Shown here: in pieces, positions 35,471 through 49,341 of the stretch
Layout of the letters: each line of letters opens with the position of its first letter
Numbering within the stretch: position 1 is the stretch's first letter
Assembly: GCA_013399855.1 (NCBI GenBank)
Contig: VXAY01002371.1
Span: 2,629,432-2,693,431 of the forward strand
Reading direction: 5' to 3'
DNA from: Oxyruncus cristatus
Lineage: Eukaryota; Chordata; Aves; Passeriformes; Cotingidae
Length of the DNA stretch: 64,000 nucleotides
Translations under genes and position numbers: made by a program
The notes under the pieces: model-generated
What the model was told of the DNA's origin: nothing
What the model saw: the letters and a program-made list of their open reading frames with translations, nothing else
Databases searched by the model: none

Positions 35471-38355
35471 ACTCACTGTGAATCACACAAGATCTAAAAA
35501 TAAGAAAGATCTAGCTAAATGCAAAACACATAGTGTGTTCATGAGATGAATCTTAAAATGAAATACAATAAAATTATCAGCTTGTAATGAAATAAAGAAA
35601 AGAAATATAGATCTGTGCCTGCTGTTCATAACTTGAGAAATTGAATCATGACTGGGCTAAGCAAAACAAATATATCAAATTCCTTCAGAGGACACTGTGT
35701 ATAAACAGTTAAAGGAATGACATGTGCAGTGTTCTGCTATACATTTTGCTAGACAAAAGTAGCATAGGCTGTATTTACTGTGATGCTGTAATGCTGAGTG
35801 TGATTTGTGAACTAGCTCAGTACTTCTGATTTTGGACACAGCATAAACTTTTGGCTTGCAAGTGCAAGATTAAGAAACAGAAGCAGCATTTAACAATTAA
35901 AGGCCTTCAAGTGGTTCAAAATTCACTTGAACAGTCCTATTAAAAACACTGAGAGTTCATCTTTGATTTGACAGGACTGAGTCTAGAACATATTCATGAT
36001 AATAACACATTACTACCAACATATTGGCAAATTTGAAAAAGCACACTTCAAAAATCAAGTTCCCCCTGGGCTTTTGTTGAACTGAAGCATTTATTTTTGT
36101 CAAAGGCCTGAGGAAGTGTTGAAAATCTATAATTGGTACCAAAAAAGGGTATTGCTACCTGAGAAAATTCAGGAATGGAATTCTGTCACTCCTTCTCTGA
36201 GGCATTATATGGGGAAGTGTCACAGTTCCGGTTGTATGGGAGTTTTATGTCTTTTGTTTATCTCAAGAGCACAGCAAGACAGGTGTAACTTCAGTATCCT
36301 TGTTGTAGGTAATACTACCTTATCACAGCAGAAAGGAGTTCCATGCAGCCAGTTCTGTTTCCTGCGCTGTAATGTAACAAAAACATGTGGCAATGACAAA
36401 TACATCCAATAAACTAAGTAACATTTGACTTCAGAGTCTCAAAACAAGTTTCTGTAAAGCAAAAGTGTTGTTTATTATATCCATTTACGTCTTCAGCGCA
36501 TAAAGCAAAATTATTAAAACAGCAATGGGGTTCATACTCAGCCAGAAACCAATACTTCCTGGCCAGTATCTCTAAGCTTTGTTCACCCAGTTACTTGCTT
36601 CCCTGCCTTTGTGAATATGGCTGTAAACAGCTGCAGCCTTTCCCTTGCTCACAGTGTCTGTCAGCAAGTTTAAAAACTACTCACTCTCACTTATGCTTAC
36701 CTCATCATCTGTAAGGTTTTAAAATTGGTTTTGATTCTAATTTCAGGGATGATGAGGCTGCAGGCCACTATCTTGTTTAGACACAGGCTATTCTGCTTCT
36801 GATCCCTACAGTTCTCCAGTGCTACTCGAGGATAAATAGCAGCTCATCTTTGTTCTTTGAAGGACCTGGTGTTTGCAGTGGTTTTGTTTCCTTTCATTGA
36901 CAGCTTCATTTAATTTTGCTCTGTGCATTCATGTTGGGTAATAGTGCAACAATCTGAAGTCTGCATATTTATAGTAAGTAAAGCAGATATCTTCTTTATT
37001 CTGCAGAATATATAATAAAGCAAATAACTAATAAATGCCTAATTGCTTCTTGTATTTACAACCTTTGGCAAGGTTTACTCAGATTTTTATCCAAGTAGGA
37101 GGAAAACAGTAAATGGAGTTTCTTTTTGGAAACTGAGTTCATTCAGTTTGCATGGACCTGTGTTTTTCTGACGTGATCATTTTCTTCCGAAAGCACACTT
37201 TCTATATCACTCACTAAGCAAACAAAATAAAGGCTCTTGACCCCCACTCTTCTTCAGATTCAGGAAGGAAATGAAATCGCACCTCCTCAGGTTTGTAACT
37301 CAATTCTTCCCCTGAGAAAAGGACCTAGGTACTCTGATCTCTCCTACTAATGTTACACATTAAAGAAAGAATGTTTTCATTACATCCCAGACAGCATCCA
37401 TTGAATTGTGTAGCTTGTTTTCTTGTTATACATTTTTTTGTAGCTTTTTTTAGTGATTAAATATCCCATTTTCTCAACAATCCTACTAAGGAGGAAGTAG
37501 GAAATAAAATAAAATAAAATCTAATAATTTACTTATTGCTACTGACTAGCAAGGAGGGGATCATGGCTCAGATGCTGCAACCATTTTTCTAGGTAAGCAA
37601 ACAATAAAATCATCAATAAAAAGATCAGATGAAAATGTGCTAAAAACTTAACTGAGAAACAGTACCCAAATCAGAGAGCGCCTTGGCACTGATTGTAACA
37701 GGATCAAGTTCAAAGTTGGTAAATTCCTATTGTGCCTTTCTTATAGGCTTCGTCTCCAATTGCCTTCCTGACTGATCTAATGCAAGACACTGAGGAAATG
37801 ATAAAGATTTTAAAGCAAAGACCAAACCCTAGAAAAATGGCATGACTTTCTGTTGTAGTTGTCAAATCTTGGATGCTGAGAGAGACTGTAGAAAAATTAC
37901 ATGTATGCATAAACATCTCCATGTTGCTTTGACTCTTAGAATGTGAAATAAGATATTGAAGGGTGAGTTTGCTTGGGTTATAGGGTTTCTAATTAGATTA
38001 CATGGAAATATGTAACAAATTGTAACAGTTAAATAATCATCAAGAAGGCAAGCTGAACAAGGCGAGCATCCTGGGTATGGTAAGGATTATAAATCAACCG
38101 GCCACAAACCAAGATTTTTGAAGTTGCCTAAATTACAGTAACAAGGTACAATATGATGTTCAATCACCCAAATACGGACTTGACATCTACCCTAGGAAGG
38201 TGCTGATCAGGACTTTCTCATATTTGTATTTCTTGTCTAGATCTCAGGACCTGTTATTTTACCTTAAACTTTGCCCCGTCAAATGGACTCTTTTCTTTCT
38301 TCGAGTTAAGAGTATTGTACCAGTATCTCCCAGAGACATGTAAACTGTGAACTGA

Positions 38356-38411
38356 ATTGTATGGGATCCTTGTGGGTTCCTTCCAACTCAGCCTATTCTG
38401 TGATTCTGTGA
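38356..38411 (+). mobile_element. CR1 LINE 3'-tail fragment
   Basis: A ~56-bp piece consisting only of the CR1 3' terminus: 'gggatccttgtgggttcctt' followed by 'cagcctattctgtgattctg'. It represents an extreme 5' truncation. It is the only dispersed repeat I recognise between about 25.2 and 46.5 kb. Confidence 0.85.
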
Positions 38412-38740
38412 CTTTGCGTATAATTCTGTGAACCGACAGAGACTTTCATTCCCATATCACCTCTCTTTTCCAACACGGCAAGACCTAGCCGGCAAGGAAG
38501 GTAGCAAGAAAGAAAATCTGCCATAAAAGTTTTCAGGAAGATCTTATGAAGTTCAGAACTAGTTGTGCAAGGCAGTACTAAATTTTGGATTTTGGATAGA
38601 TAGATTTATGCTTGCTTTTGTAATGCTTTAGGGATTAGGCAAGTGGCATGTTCTGTCCCAGGGTGCTCATCTGTCCTCTCCATCTTTTAGAAATGAAAAG
38701 AAGGAAAAACAAAAGGTAGCTTATTTGGGATGGGCTTCTT

Positions 38741-38849
38741 AAAAAAAAAAAAAAACCAAACAAAAACAATAACAACAAAAAAAACCCACCAAAAAACCCC
38801 ACAAACAAACAAACAAACAAAAAAAACCCAAAGAAAAAAAAAAAAAAAC
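38741..38849. repeat. A-rich low-complexity tract with (CAAA)n
   Basis: About 109 bases almost without T or G. It contains pure A runs, AAC/CAAA repeats (for example 'caaacaaacaaacaaacaaa' near 38801) and a final A run ending about 38848. The proline/lysine/threonine-rich and phenylalanine-rich frames on the two strands are artefacts of this composition. Confidence 0.95.
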
Positions 38850-41800
38850 ATATTGAGCCCTAGTTTTGAAGGTACTCTGTTTCTTACCACATTATACTAC
38901 CCAGTATATTAATTAATTTGTCCTCTCAGATGAGCATAGAGGATATGAACTCAGAAAAGATGCTGAAAAGTAATTGCTTGCAAATATGTTGTCCGTACTG
39001 AAGAGCACAGATATCACAGCTGCTTCCCTCACTCTCCTTTTGTGCAGTGCCACAATGAGCTGACTACAGGACATGAGGTAAATGTAGGATATAAACTGCA
39101 ACTCATTTTGGTGAACTATAAGGAACTACAATTTAATAAGAAATATCAGCTGGTAGAGGAGACCAGCTGCTGGTGAAGAATGATCATCCAAGCTCTAACT
39201 ACCATTTGCCTCACTAAGTGACTCAACAACTACAAATATTAAGTACTAGTTGACCTATTATAGTGAATCCCTTTAACAACAGTAGGATTTATATCTAACA
39301 ATAAAGCATCAATTTCTTAGCTTTTCTAAAGTATGCTTTACTATCCATCCAATTCTATACAGGAGGAATTAAATGTTTGAAATAAGACCAGTGTCTTGAA
39401 ATATATGTCAAAAATCTGTTAGCGTCCAGTTGATATCAGTCACTAATAAGCACTGTCCCCATCTTCTACTGTCTACAGTTAGAGGAAAAGGGTCTGTTAT
39501 GAGACAGAAAAGCTGAAAGACTGAGACCCGAGGTTAACAAAATCTATAGATTCGTTGAACTTGCATTTTTATTTGTCATGAAGATCTAAATTGACACTTC
39601 CCAAACACACTTTGCTCAGGTGCCTTAGAGAGAACGGGGAGAGTAGCAGCCCCTCTGAGCTCTGTGATTAGCTGCCTGCATGGGCAGGAGGAGATGTGTC
39701 CTGTGGCTGCTCTCCTCACAGGCTTTATTCAGCATAGCTCTCTAGGATAGCTTTTGCTGTACTGGGTCTCAAATTTGCTGCACAATGAAGCAGTTTGCAG
39801 AACTCAGCTTATTCTTTCTTCTCAGTATCTTGATTCCTCTTGAATCCTCTGGGCATGTTATTGCCTCCACTTACCAGTGTTTACAGTTCAATATATTGTA
39901 ATTTCCCATGACACTTGAAAGTCAGTTTTTGCTTTTTTCAAACAATTAATGATGCTTTATCACCAGGATAAACTGATGCATTATAAGTGGCTATAACTGA
40001 ACTTCCCCCGGTAAAGATGGATGTAGACATGACTTTGAATGCCTTAGGGAATCAGAGATAACATGCCTATGAATGTTTATTTTAAAAATGAAATAAAAAA
40101 ATATAACTAATTAAATGTCTGGGAACTGTGACTACAACAGTGGTTATTTTATTGACAGAGGTTATCCAAATAGACTTTAAAAGATTGTCCCCCAAACCTT
40201 AGTGAATTTTGCAGCATTTGGTTTCATTTCATAATTATTTATGGGTTTCGAGGAAGAGTTTTTCCTGAAAGATAAAAAAATGTATTTCATCTTGCTTGCT
40301 CAACTTATCTCTAGAGAAAATTTAAGATCTTCATGGCAAATTTTTCACTAATACAACAGAGCATTTTTGCACTAATTTCCCGTTACCCATTCTCCCTGCT
40401 GTCTTACTGGTTTGGCACTATTAGGTCTTAATAAAAAACTGAGTTTAAGTTGAAAGTCACAGCTGAAAGTGACAAAGATATCAAGCTCAATCATACAAAT
40501 TTGATTTATTTAATTATTTTTAACCTTACATTAACATTTGTAGCATGTAGTAACTATACAGTATTATTACTGGGGTAGTTTTCAAATTAATTCTCTAATA
40601 GAGGTTGTGTGTTACAGGTAAGTGTGTTAAACCCGTTTGACACATGGAAAGAGTTGTAAGAACCAGCCTGGATTAAAGACCAAGTCTGGAAAGGTATGAT
40701 CTTTACAAGGGTTTATTTTCATTTTCTTTTGATTTTGGTAGGCTGACATTGGCAAGTTGAGTACATATTGGTCAAAAAATCCTTTCCAGCCAGTCTTTCT
40801 GCTGATCTTAATATGTAAACATAACCTTTCTGCTACATAACATCAGCAGCAAAGGTCACAGTTAATTAGTGAGAGTTCACTCCTGAAGACTGAGAAACAC
40901 TGACAGCTTCCTTGCATAGTTTCAATAAAAACGCCTTCTCACCTGCCAATACTGAGATGCTGTACTATACTTTTTTAGGGACCAGGTGAACAAAACTTGT
41001 ACAGAGACAAACAATATATTGTATAAGAGAAATTTAGACTTCAGGAGAACCTCTACTCCAGACCTGTGCACTGAAGCAGCATCATATCTTCACAGAGGTT
41101 ATAACACAGTGCTTTGTGTCAACTGTGACAGAAGTCACTGATTCATTGTGTGCAACCAGTAAGTGTTCACACATGCCTTGCTGTCCATGGCAGGACTTCC
41201 ATTAAATCCTTAGAAGACGTGGGCTGGAACCCATGTCTGAGAAGGACCTTTTGTGTCTTGCCAGGGACTTATCCCTTTTTTACCCACATGGGTTTTAGGC
41301 TTCCGGTCAAATTAATTCAGCTTTGCCACTGTGGCAAAGTGGATGTTTGAGGAACCACCTGACAGCACAGGGCACTGCAGGAGATGAGGTCAGCCATCAG
41401 CAAGATCCTTGGGCAGAAACTCAGAGTTTGAAAAATTTCAAATAAGTTTATTTTTTACATGCACAATAAAAGCTTACCCACTTTCTTCATCTGACATCAC
41501 TCCTCCGCTTTCCAACCCAGTCCTCAAGTTTCACTTGATCAATCATTTGTTTGCAGTCAGTTTCCAAGAATGTAGCAATTATTTTGCATAATGGATATGA
41601 TGGTACAACACTGGACTGTCTGAAATGGGCTGTCAGCAAGGTATCGCTCTAAAACACAAGATACAAAAATATCAAGAAGACATATATACTCACACAGTAG
41701 ATATGATTTAGAAATTAAATTAATACAATTAGCAACTGGAAGGAATAATCAAAATCAATATTACAGCCAACCTTATTTTTTTTGGTCAAAGGTTTAAGCT

Positions 41801-44800
41801 TTCTTTATCAAACTGAAAATATGTAACATAAAAAGTCACAGATTTCTAACTTCAAATATTCGTAGGCTTTAAATTACCAGTGTTTCAAACAATCATGCCT
41901 CCCCTAATATTTCAGAAAACAATGGTAAAGAAGAAGGGAAAGAATGGAACAATTCTAACTTTTAAAAATGAAGAAAAAAGAATGCCTGTGATTCCAGTAG
42001 GTTCAAGAATGTGTCCTAAGAAAGGAGTATGCAGGCAGCACAATATAAAACAGTGTGCTTGTGCAGCCTGTGTCCTCCATGACTCCCTGCAGAGCACAGC
42101 ACAGAGAAATTGTAGACATTGATGCTGATAGTGAGGGGGCTACTGTTTTTGTGAAGCTGCACTTGATACAGCTGTTACACAATTTCAGCAACTGGCCACC
42201 ATCTCCTACCCTGCACAGCACACTGCTTCTGGGAACCAGCTCACTTTCCTTTGTGCAGCTCTGCCATAATCAGTTCCAGTATGCTATTGGGGAGTTAAAG
42301 TAAATGATCTGAAGCCTGTGAGAGTTCAGATCAGGACGGATATGCAACCCTGACTGAAAAAACATAAAGCAATAAAAGAAAAAGAGGAGAAGAAATAAAA
42401 TAGCTTCTTACTTTTAAGAAAAATCCAACACTGCCCAGTTTTGACAAACATCCATTTACGTTTCTATTGCAATACCTATTTTAACTTGCTGCTCCAAATA
42501 AAAAGCACTCTATATGGAAAATTGTCATACAACGGATCCACAAAGAGTTCCTCTCTTTTCCAACTTCATTGCAGTATTTTTCCTCACACATCTCTTTCAC
42601 CAAAGATATTCCTTTTTCTAAATATCTGAGTTCACTGACTTTAATTTAAATATCTCCAATCCTCATTAATTTGCAGATAGGAAATTAGGCCAGATCTGTA
42701 TTCCTACTAATGTAAAAAAATTGCCTTCAGGAAAATCAAAAGAATTTTAATGACATGTCTTTACGTAAATAAAACAGTCATGCAGTTCTTTTTTCCTGTT
42801 CTATTTTCATTGTGCTGGTGAAGGAGTGGGAATATACCCTTATAATCAAGTGTGTTTTATATAATATGCTAATTCAGAAGTGGTGGCTCATCATCCACAA
42901 TGTGAACTTTGAGAACTCTGCAAAGAGTGCAATGAGGACAGGTTTTTCTCGTGGGTTTCCAGCATACTCACAAAGAACTGTGTTTCACAAGTGTTTATAG
43001 AGACGATGTGCTGCCTCAGACATGCAAGGCTGGCTTTCTTGCCTGTACTGACAGCAGGAGGTCTTATAATTTTAGGGAACTTTTTTAAGTTCATATTTGT
43101 TGTTCCAACACCTATGGATATTTGGTCATAATGTTTTCATAATACCTCTTTTTCTGGTACACAAGCAGTAGAAAAAAAAAAAAAAACATTTTTCAAGGAA
43201 AAAGAATACTTTAAGCCCAAACTGAATATAGTAGGGAAGGACAGTTTTGTGCTGAGGACTGAGCAATTGAAGCTCAGTACTGAATAGCCTGATGTCTCCA
43301 CTCTTTGTTTGTCAAAAGTGTAGAGGTGTCATTGCAAGAGAGTACAAAACAGGAAACAACTTTTAGGCAAATATATTCTGCCCCTGGAATGGGGAGAAAA
43401 CATGTTCAAAGGAACATGTGGAGCATCTCGCACTAAGCTGCACACCTGATGGTCAGCTGGATTGTTTTCCATGCTCCACTGATCATAGACTGGTTCTTCA
43501 TTGACTGCAGTGGGAAGTTGGGCACAAATAGACATTATCTTGTAGAAACTTGAACTGCTGTGCCTTAATTCTGAGATTTTCCAAAACTTTTTGATGTGCT
43601 AAAGAGAGGCAACCTGGATCCCTCTGTTTTATTTTTTTAATCTGTGAATGAAGACAGCAAGGACTACTGTAAAGTAGTGTTGCAGTCTAGGTCAATTAAT
43701 ATTTGAACTTCCCTCTACAATAAATAATTTGGGTAAAACTCATGTTCTCCTCTGCAAAACCATTCTTCACTGGAGAAATTCCCTCAGCCTTCTACCATTT
43801 AAATTAGTGTCTTGGTTGATGAGGAAAAGACGAGTTTCCCTTTCTGAGAATTTAGGCTTACTGCCTTCCCCATGCTGTACACAGCTCTTAATACAAAGAT
43901 TTTAAACTTAGCCAAACATCTTTTTCTATCCAAATTTTGCAGTATTTTTACCACTGTAATGAGAATTACTTTTTTTGTAGTGAAATACAGTAATACTTCA
44001 ACTTCCATTCTCATTTTTGTTTTAAAATGCTTTTGAATTCTTTCCTGTTTAACTGCAGCCATAGTAATGAGAACGTTTTAGTCTTCACGTTGCTTTTCAA
44101 TAGAAAGAAAAGTTTTATGGTTGTGTGCAATATCCTGAAAAGAAATATGACCAAGGAGTTATGATCAAGACAGAAAAACATAAAGCTATGTTCCCTGTGT
44201 CGGTATCTTGCTAGAAAATTAATATACCACAGTTGAGGTAATTACAGAATCTGTGTGTGATCTATCAAGACACAGTGATTTAAAGGGTTTGTGATTTGAA
44301 AATTCCCGTTTTCTTATTGCTCCTTCAATTTGTTTCCTAGTAGAAAGCTAAATAATTTACACAATTCAAAATTACCTTTTTTTTTAGCTTTCTTTTCAGT
44401 AAAGTACTATGTCAAGCAAGATGATTGGTACTCATCCCTCCAGATTAATCAAATTTCAGTGATCTCCAGGATGCTAAGGTTTCATTTTCTTTGACTGGTA
44501 GATTCCAACTATCAAGAGATTCATCACTGCAAATTATGCACTTGCAAATGAAACAAAACAAAACAGGATGAAAACCATTAATGATTTAAGATATCTATGT
44601 ACCAAACAGATGTTCAAAAAACTAACAGCTCCCTTTGTAATGCTGCCTACAGCTTTTATAGCAAGTATCTAACATGCTGGCTTCCTGCAACATGCTTGTT
44701 TAGTGTATACTTTTTCTGGATGAAGCACAGAAGTTTGGGTCTGCTGCGGCAAAATACACGGGTAAGCAAACACAATGCTTCGGCAGACTCTAAAAGCCTA

Positions 44801-45146
44801 TGTTGGCCACACGAACCTCTCTTGTCCTGCTACAGGTAGACCACTGTGTCAGAGAGAGTTCAACATTATGGCGTTAAAAAGATGGGATAATCTCTACTTT
44901 TTACATGCATTAATAAGGGGTACCTAAATGTTTTTGGAGGCCTACAATTCAAATTTTGGGAGCATGTTTTTCCCCCTTTCTTGCTTCTGTTTACCCTCTG
45001 CTCTGACGCTAAAATCTTAAAAGTTCTAATGTTTCCCAGAGCAGCCAGTGCTTGCAGCCACTTTAAACTAAGCAGAAAAAAACCACTAAATTCTCATGTG
45101 TCAGTGAGTGCCATATTCTCATTCCCTAGTGCAATGAGAAAAATCT

Positions 45147-45190
45147 CATGTATGTATGTACGTATGTATGTATGCTCTACATACATACAG
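45147..45190. repeat. Interrupted TATG microsatellite with inverted end
   Basis: 'tgtatgtatgtacgtatgta' and flanking units form an imperfect (TATG)n array at about 45149-45174. It is followed after 'ctctac' by 'atacatacag', the reverse-complement repeat, so the whole can fold as a hairpin. Confidence 0.85.
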
Positions 45191-46510
45191 TTTTAATATT
45201 CCATCAGCTTACCTTTTGTCCCTCACACTCAGCTTTAGATTCCAAGCTAACACTATGAAGATACCAGTTTATGAAAGTTTAGTTCAGATATTGCATTACA
45301 GTTCTTGATTGATGACAAATGGACAAATCCTCTTTCTCCATGTGGCTCATGCACATAAGCATATACAGACCAGTGTGGGACCTTAAACTTTTAAAACAAG
45401 TTCCCACCTAAACTAACATAAAATGTTGAAAATTTCTTCCCCTAAGGATATGATACAGTTATAAGCAAATAGGAGGAAAAGAACTCATTGCAACAGCAAA
45501 AGTAGACACCTTAGCTTTAACCTGAAACACTCACTGTGCTTGTCACTGCAGACACCTCAAATGGAGTAAAGTAACAGGCTTTCCTAGATTTTCTTTATCT
45601 AGAAATTGCAAATGTGTGAGGATTATAGAGCTCTGCTTACCATATTATGAAAAGTATTCTTACTCCTCTAGATCTGTACTGCATTCAGTGCTCTTCGGGA
45701 GTGCCAGGCAATTTGTAATTCCCAGATGTGTTAGGCATAAGGTAGGTGCTGCAGTGCTCTACTTCAGCAAGATGGCAATGCTTCTGGGCAGAAAGAACAG
45801 CAGACTTCTCAGCATTTACGCATACTGATAAATTAAAACAGGCACTACAGCATACCCAAGTGTGTTAGGCAGAAGCTTGAAGTTCTATTAGTTCTGTTAG
45901 CATGGACTATTGTTCTTGACAGCCCTATGTATCTTAAAATTTTCTTAAACCACTATTGTTTATCTCTTTAAAAATGACATGTTAAGTATTATAAGTACCA
46001 TGGAAGAATTTGTTAGAACAAAATTGCACCTGATACTTATGACAAAAATCTGGCAACTACAGAAGCTTAGAAAATTCCCCTATATTCTCCACCCCTTTAA
46101 AAACAACTAATACATTGAAGTCCTTTATCCTCAAAGAAGTCAGACACATACCCATCCTCCACAGAGTTTTTCAAAGTACACAAAGAAATGTGTTTAAAAG
46201 GCATTATAAGTAAAGCAAACTCAGTGGGATGGTGTCTGTGCGTTCTAAATAATACAGGGGTGTCTGTACTGCACATACCTATGTGTATGTTGAGAGGCAT
46301 CATGAGGCAGACTTCACCAACAGCTGAAGAGCTTGTCCAATGCAATTGCTGAAGTTCTTATGTTTCCAATTTAGCCTGGTCAGATGAGGAGACTATTCTG
46401 ACCCATTAAACTACTAAATTAGTTTTGTGAAACACAGGAGGTCTGATGATATTACAAGCTACAGGATCTACTCTAGAGGCCAGGAAGAGTTTTCAACCCT
46501 GAACACACCT

Positions 46511-46612
46511 TAGAATCATGGAATCATGAAATCATTAAGGCTGGAAAAGACCTTTAAGATCATCAAGTCCAACTGTCAACCTAGTGGCATCACCATGTTC
46601 ACCATTAAACCA
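46511..46612 (-). mobile_element. CR1 LINE 3'-end fragment, antisense
   Basis: About 100 bases beginning with the complement of the CR1 tail ('tagaatcatggaatcatgaa') followed by 'ctggaaaagacctttaagat' and 'catcaagtccaactgtcaac'. The remainder of the element is absent. Confidence 0.9.
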
Positions 46613-49341
46613 TCTTCACTTTCATACAAGACCTTCAAGACAAAAAACAGAGGAAAAAGGCTTAAAGAAAAAATTTCTTTCCTGTCCCCAAATAAGTAAC
46701 TGAGGATGGAAAAAAATAGATATAGATGATGTAGATATGGATATAGATCAGATATAGATCTCAAGAGGGCTTCTTCAGTGATTGGACATCAAAGTCAGAC
46801 TCAGTATATGGAAAAAAATAGAATTTGCCTGAGGCAACCCAAGGTGCCATTATGAACAATTCCCTCTGTGTCAGTTCACTGGAAAGTATCCTGTGAACAA
46901 AGTTGCTTACTGAGCTGTAGAACAATATGTGCACTCACTGTTACTATTGACTGTGGAAAATTATGTGTATTTTCCAGCAGACAACCTATGAAGTGCTTAT
47001 TATGCAAGTGTTGGCCAGATGCCTCATTTATCAATAAATCTGAAAAATATAGAAAATTAAGGAGCATATTTCCTAGAGGTAAGTTTTTTAGATAAAAAAG
47101 AAGACAGAGTGTGGAACCTACAATTTACATGAGGTGCAAACCCAAGTTATTTTATGATACATCTTGATGTCAATGAAAAGAAATAGCCACATGATGGCAG
47201 CAGAATACATGACAAAAGGAAGGGACTAGTGCCCCTTTTCATGACCAAATAGAAGAAGTTGAGGGAAGGGCAGGGTGCTAGCTTCCACCAGTTCATAGGA
47301 GCATTCTCTAGTCACCTAGTTTGAAACAGGAGCCACACCAAGAGGAAAGCTGTAACTGTGAAGTCAGGAAACTACATTGTTTGATGTAGTAGTACACCAA
47401 AGATGCAACTGTAGTTCATCAAGGACCAATAGATGTGAAAACTGGAGTGTTTGCAGGCAAGGAGTAGTGATGGTATGCATCTGGTAGTAAAGGTATGCAT
47501 CTGGTTGTAAAGGAGTATTCTAATTAACCAAAAGCTGTCCAGTTGTGAAAGATATCAGACCTTCAACTTCATGTTCCCAAATCCTTATTGGTACATCAAA
47601 AAACAAATTCATATTATGTGCTCTTGCATAACTAGGGTTACATGAGTTACTAGCACATACACAGAATGCTTAAAAATGGGACCAAAAAAGATACATTTAT
47701 CAAATAAGAGGCAAAAGAGACCTTCAGATTTCTGCCCCCTTCTGGATGGACATGTGGGACAAAATATCTCAAATGCTATTATAAATAGATACACCTTATT
47801 CTCTCATTGTTCTCCTATTTTTTTTCTCTTTCTTCTTCTTTTTATCTATGCACAACGGCCTTAACTTTATTCCTTGTCCAGCTCCCCCTGTCTTGTTTCT
47901 TCTGGAGCCTTACTCAATGTTTAATTGCTTCAGTCTTTCACTTCTGCAGGCCTACCCTTCTAAGCGACAATGAACTTCAACTGCATTATTCATACATGTT
48001 ATCTTCATAACAAGAAGTGTCAATAGAACCAACAGACATTTGGACATTAGCAAGCTACTGGATTGCAATAAGTTCAGTGATACATGAAGTATCTGAAGTG
48101 CTTTTACCCTCTCTCCTTATCAATTTTCTCACCCTGTGCCCTCTGCACCCCCTTCACCTCTACTTCATCTGATCTTTCTGGGGGTCCAGGAGCTTTTCCT
48201 TAGTAGCTTCAGCTATTGGTGGAGGCTCCCACACAAAGTGGCACTAGGCCTCTCTTATTTTCCCCCTTTGTATTACCAAGAGTTGAGCAACTCTGCCATC
48301 TAATAATCTTATCTGGTATCATCTGCCATGGAAAACACAGCACTCTTTCACATTATTCACCAGCCTCTTTTGCAGTTGCCCCCAGGGGCTGCACAGGCGC
48401 TACATTGCCAATTATCATGAATTTGCAAGACAGCTTTGGGAAGGACAATTCCTAACAGTCAGAAAGAGAGAATTTGTTACGCAATGTGCAAGTAAGGTGT
48501 CAAACTCTTTCTCATCTCAGGATGCTTTGGAGGCTAAAATCTTACAATGGGTTGAATATGCAAATGGCCAAATTCATGGAATAAGTCTATTAGGACTATA
48601 AAATGCAAAAGTATCACCTGAGCTACAGGTTTCTGGAGAATAATCACTGTGCAGTGCCCCTGGTCTTAATTATTTATGAAGTTCTTAATAGCCAGTGTCA
48701 GAGAAAAGATAACAGACTAGGTGGACCTATGGTCTAACTTTGTATTGCCATTCTTATTTATTTTCTTTCAGTTATATAAAATATTTGGTTTCTCTTTCCT
48801 TGGAAACCCAACTTTTGAAATATCTGGGTTTACTTTTTTTTTTACTGTAAGTTGTGATGACTGGAAAAAAACCACTTTAAAAGTACTTATAAACCTTGAG
48901 GCTACAAAAAAAAGGAGAATCAGTGGTGTTAGGTAATGGCTTAGGTGAGTAAGCATTGAACAAAGAATTAAAAACAATCTGTAATTCATTCACTGAAAAT
49001 TCTTTTTATGTTTAAAAATATCTGAATCAACATACCAACCTAAATCTCTCTTATTTGCAAACATAGTATGCACCCCCAGTTTTCTCTCATACACATCTTT
49101 CTTGCTTGTGCAGGCCGATGTGATTTAAAAGTAGAAGCCTGGCTCACCAGCTTTGACCTCTTCCTCCCTATCAAAATGTATTTTAAGGAATATCTTTGAA
49201 GAAGGGATTTCAGAAAAAGAAACGAATTTGTGTTTGGGGAGCCAGGACCAGTGGTTAAAGAATCAGGTATGACAATCTAAAAAACAATGGTTGACAGAAC
49301 ATTTTCTGTTCTGAGTGTATATTACAACATTTCCTAAGAGG
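46613..49341. other. Unannotated sequence
   Basis: No gene or dispersed repeat recognised. It contains a GATATA-rich stretch near 46715-46765 and a 20-bp tandem duplication at 47472-47511. Confidence 0.5.
47472..47511. repeat. 20-bp tandem duplication
   Basis: Adjacent copies ggtatgcatctggtagtaaa (47472-47491) and ggtatgcatctggttgtaaa (47492-47511) differ at one base. This is a local slippage product. Confidence 0.92.

Larger units (their letters stand above)
25232..38355. other. Long repeat-poor AT-rich region, first part
   Basis: About 13 kb in which I recognise no dispersed repeat, exon or RNA gene. It includes homopolymer A and T tracts, a homeodomain-motif cluster at 27331-27556 and a single N at 35425. 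Short open frames are unremarkable. The 138-codon frame at 25196-25612 starts with GTG inside the CR1 tail and encodes nothing recognisable. The absence of recognisable repeats over this length fits a noncoding region under constraint, or simply the low repeat density of bird genomes. Confidence 0.5.
38412..46510. other. Long repeat-poor AT-rich region, second part
   Basis: No gene or dispersed repeat recognised in about 8 kb. It contains the A-rich tract at 38741-38849 and a TATG microsatellite near 45149. Short open frames (for example 41880-42122 and 43799-44062) have no recognisable domain and lack exon signals I would trust. Confidence 0.5.

Noticed and set aside
35291..35549. Poly-Phe frames crossing the T run
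   Set aside because: They are artefacts of the homopolymer and contain an ambiguous base.
38635..38912. Phe-rich and Lys/Thr-rich frames
   Set aside because: They are produced by the A-rich low-complexity tract at 38741-38849.
41880..42303. Overlapping 80-codon frames with Cys and basic residues
   Set aside because: No zinc-finger spacing or known domain, frames are open on both strands, and no convincing splice signals.
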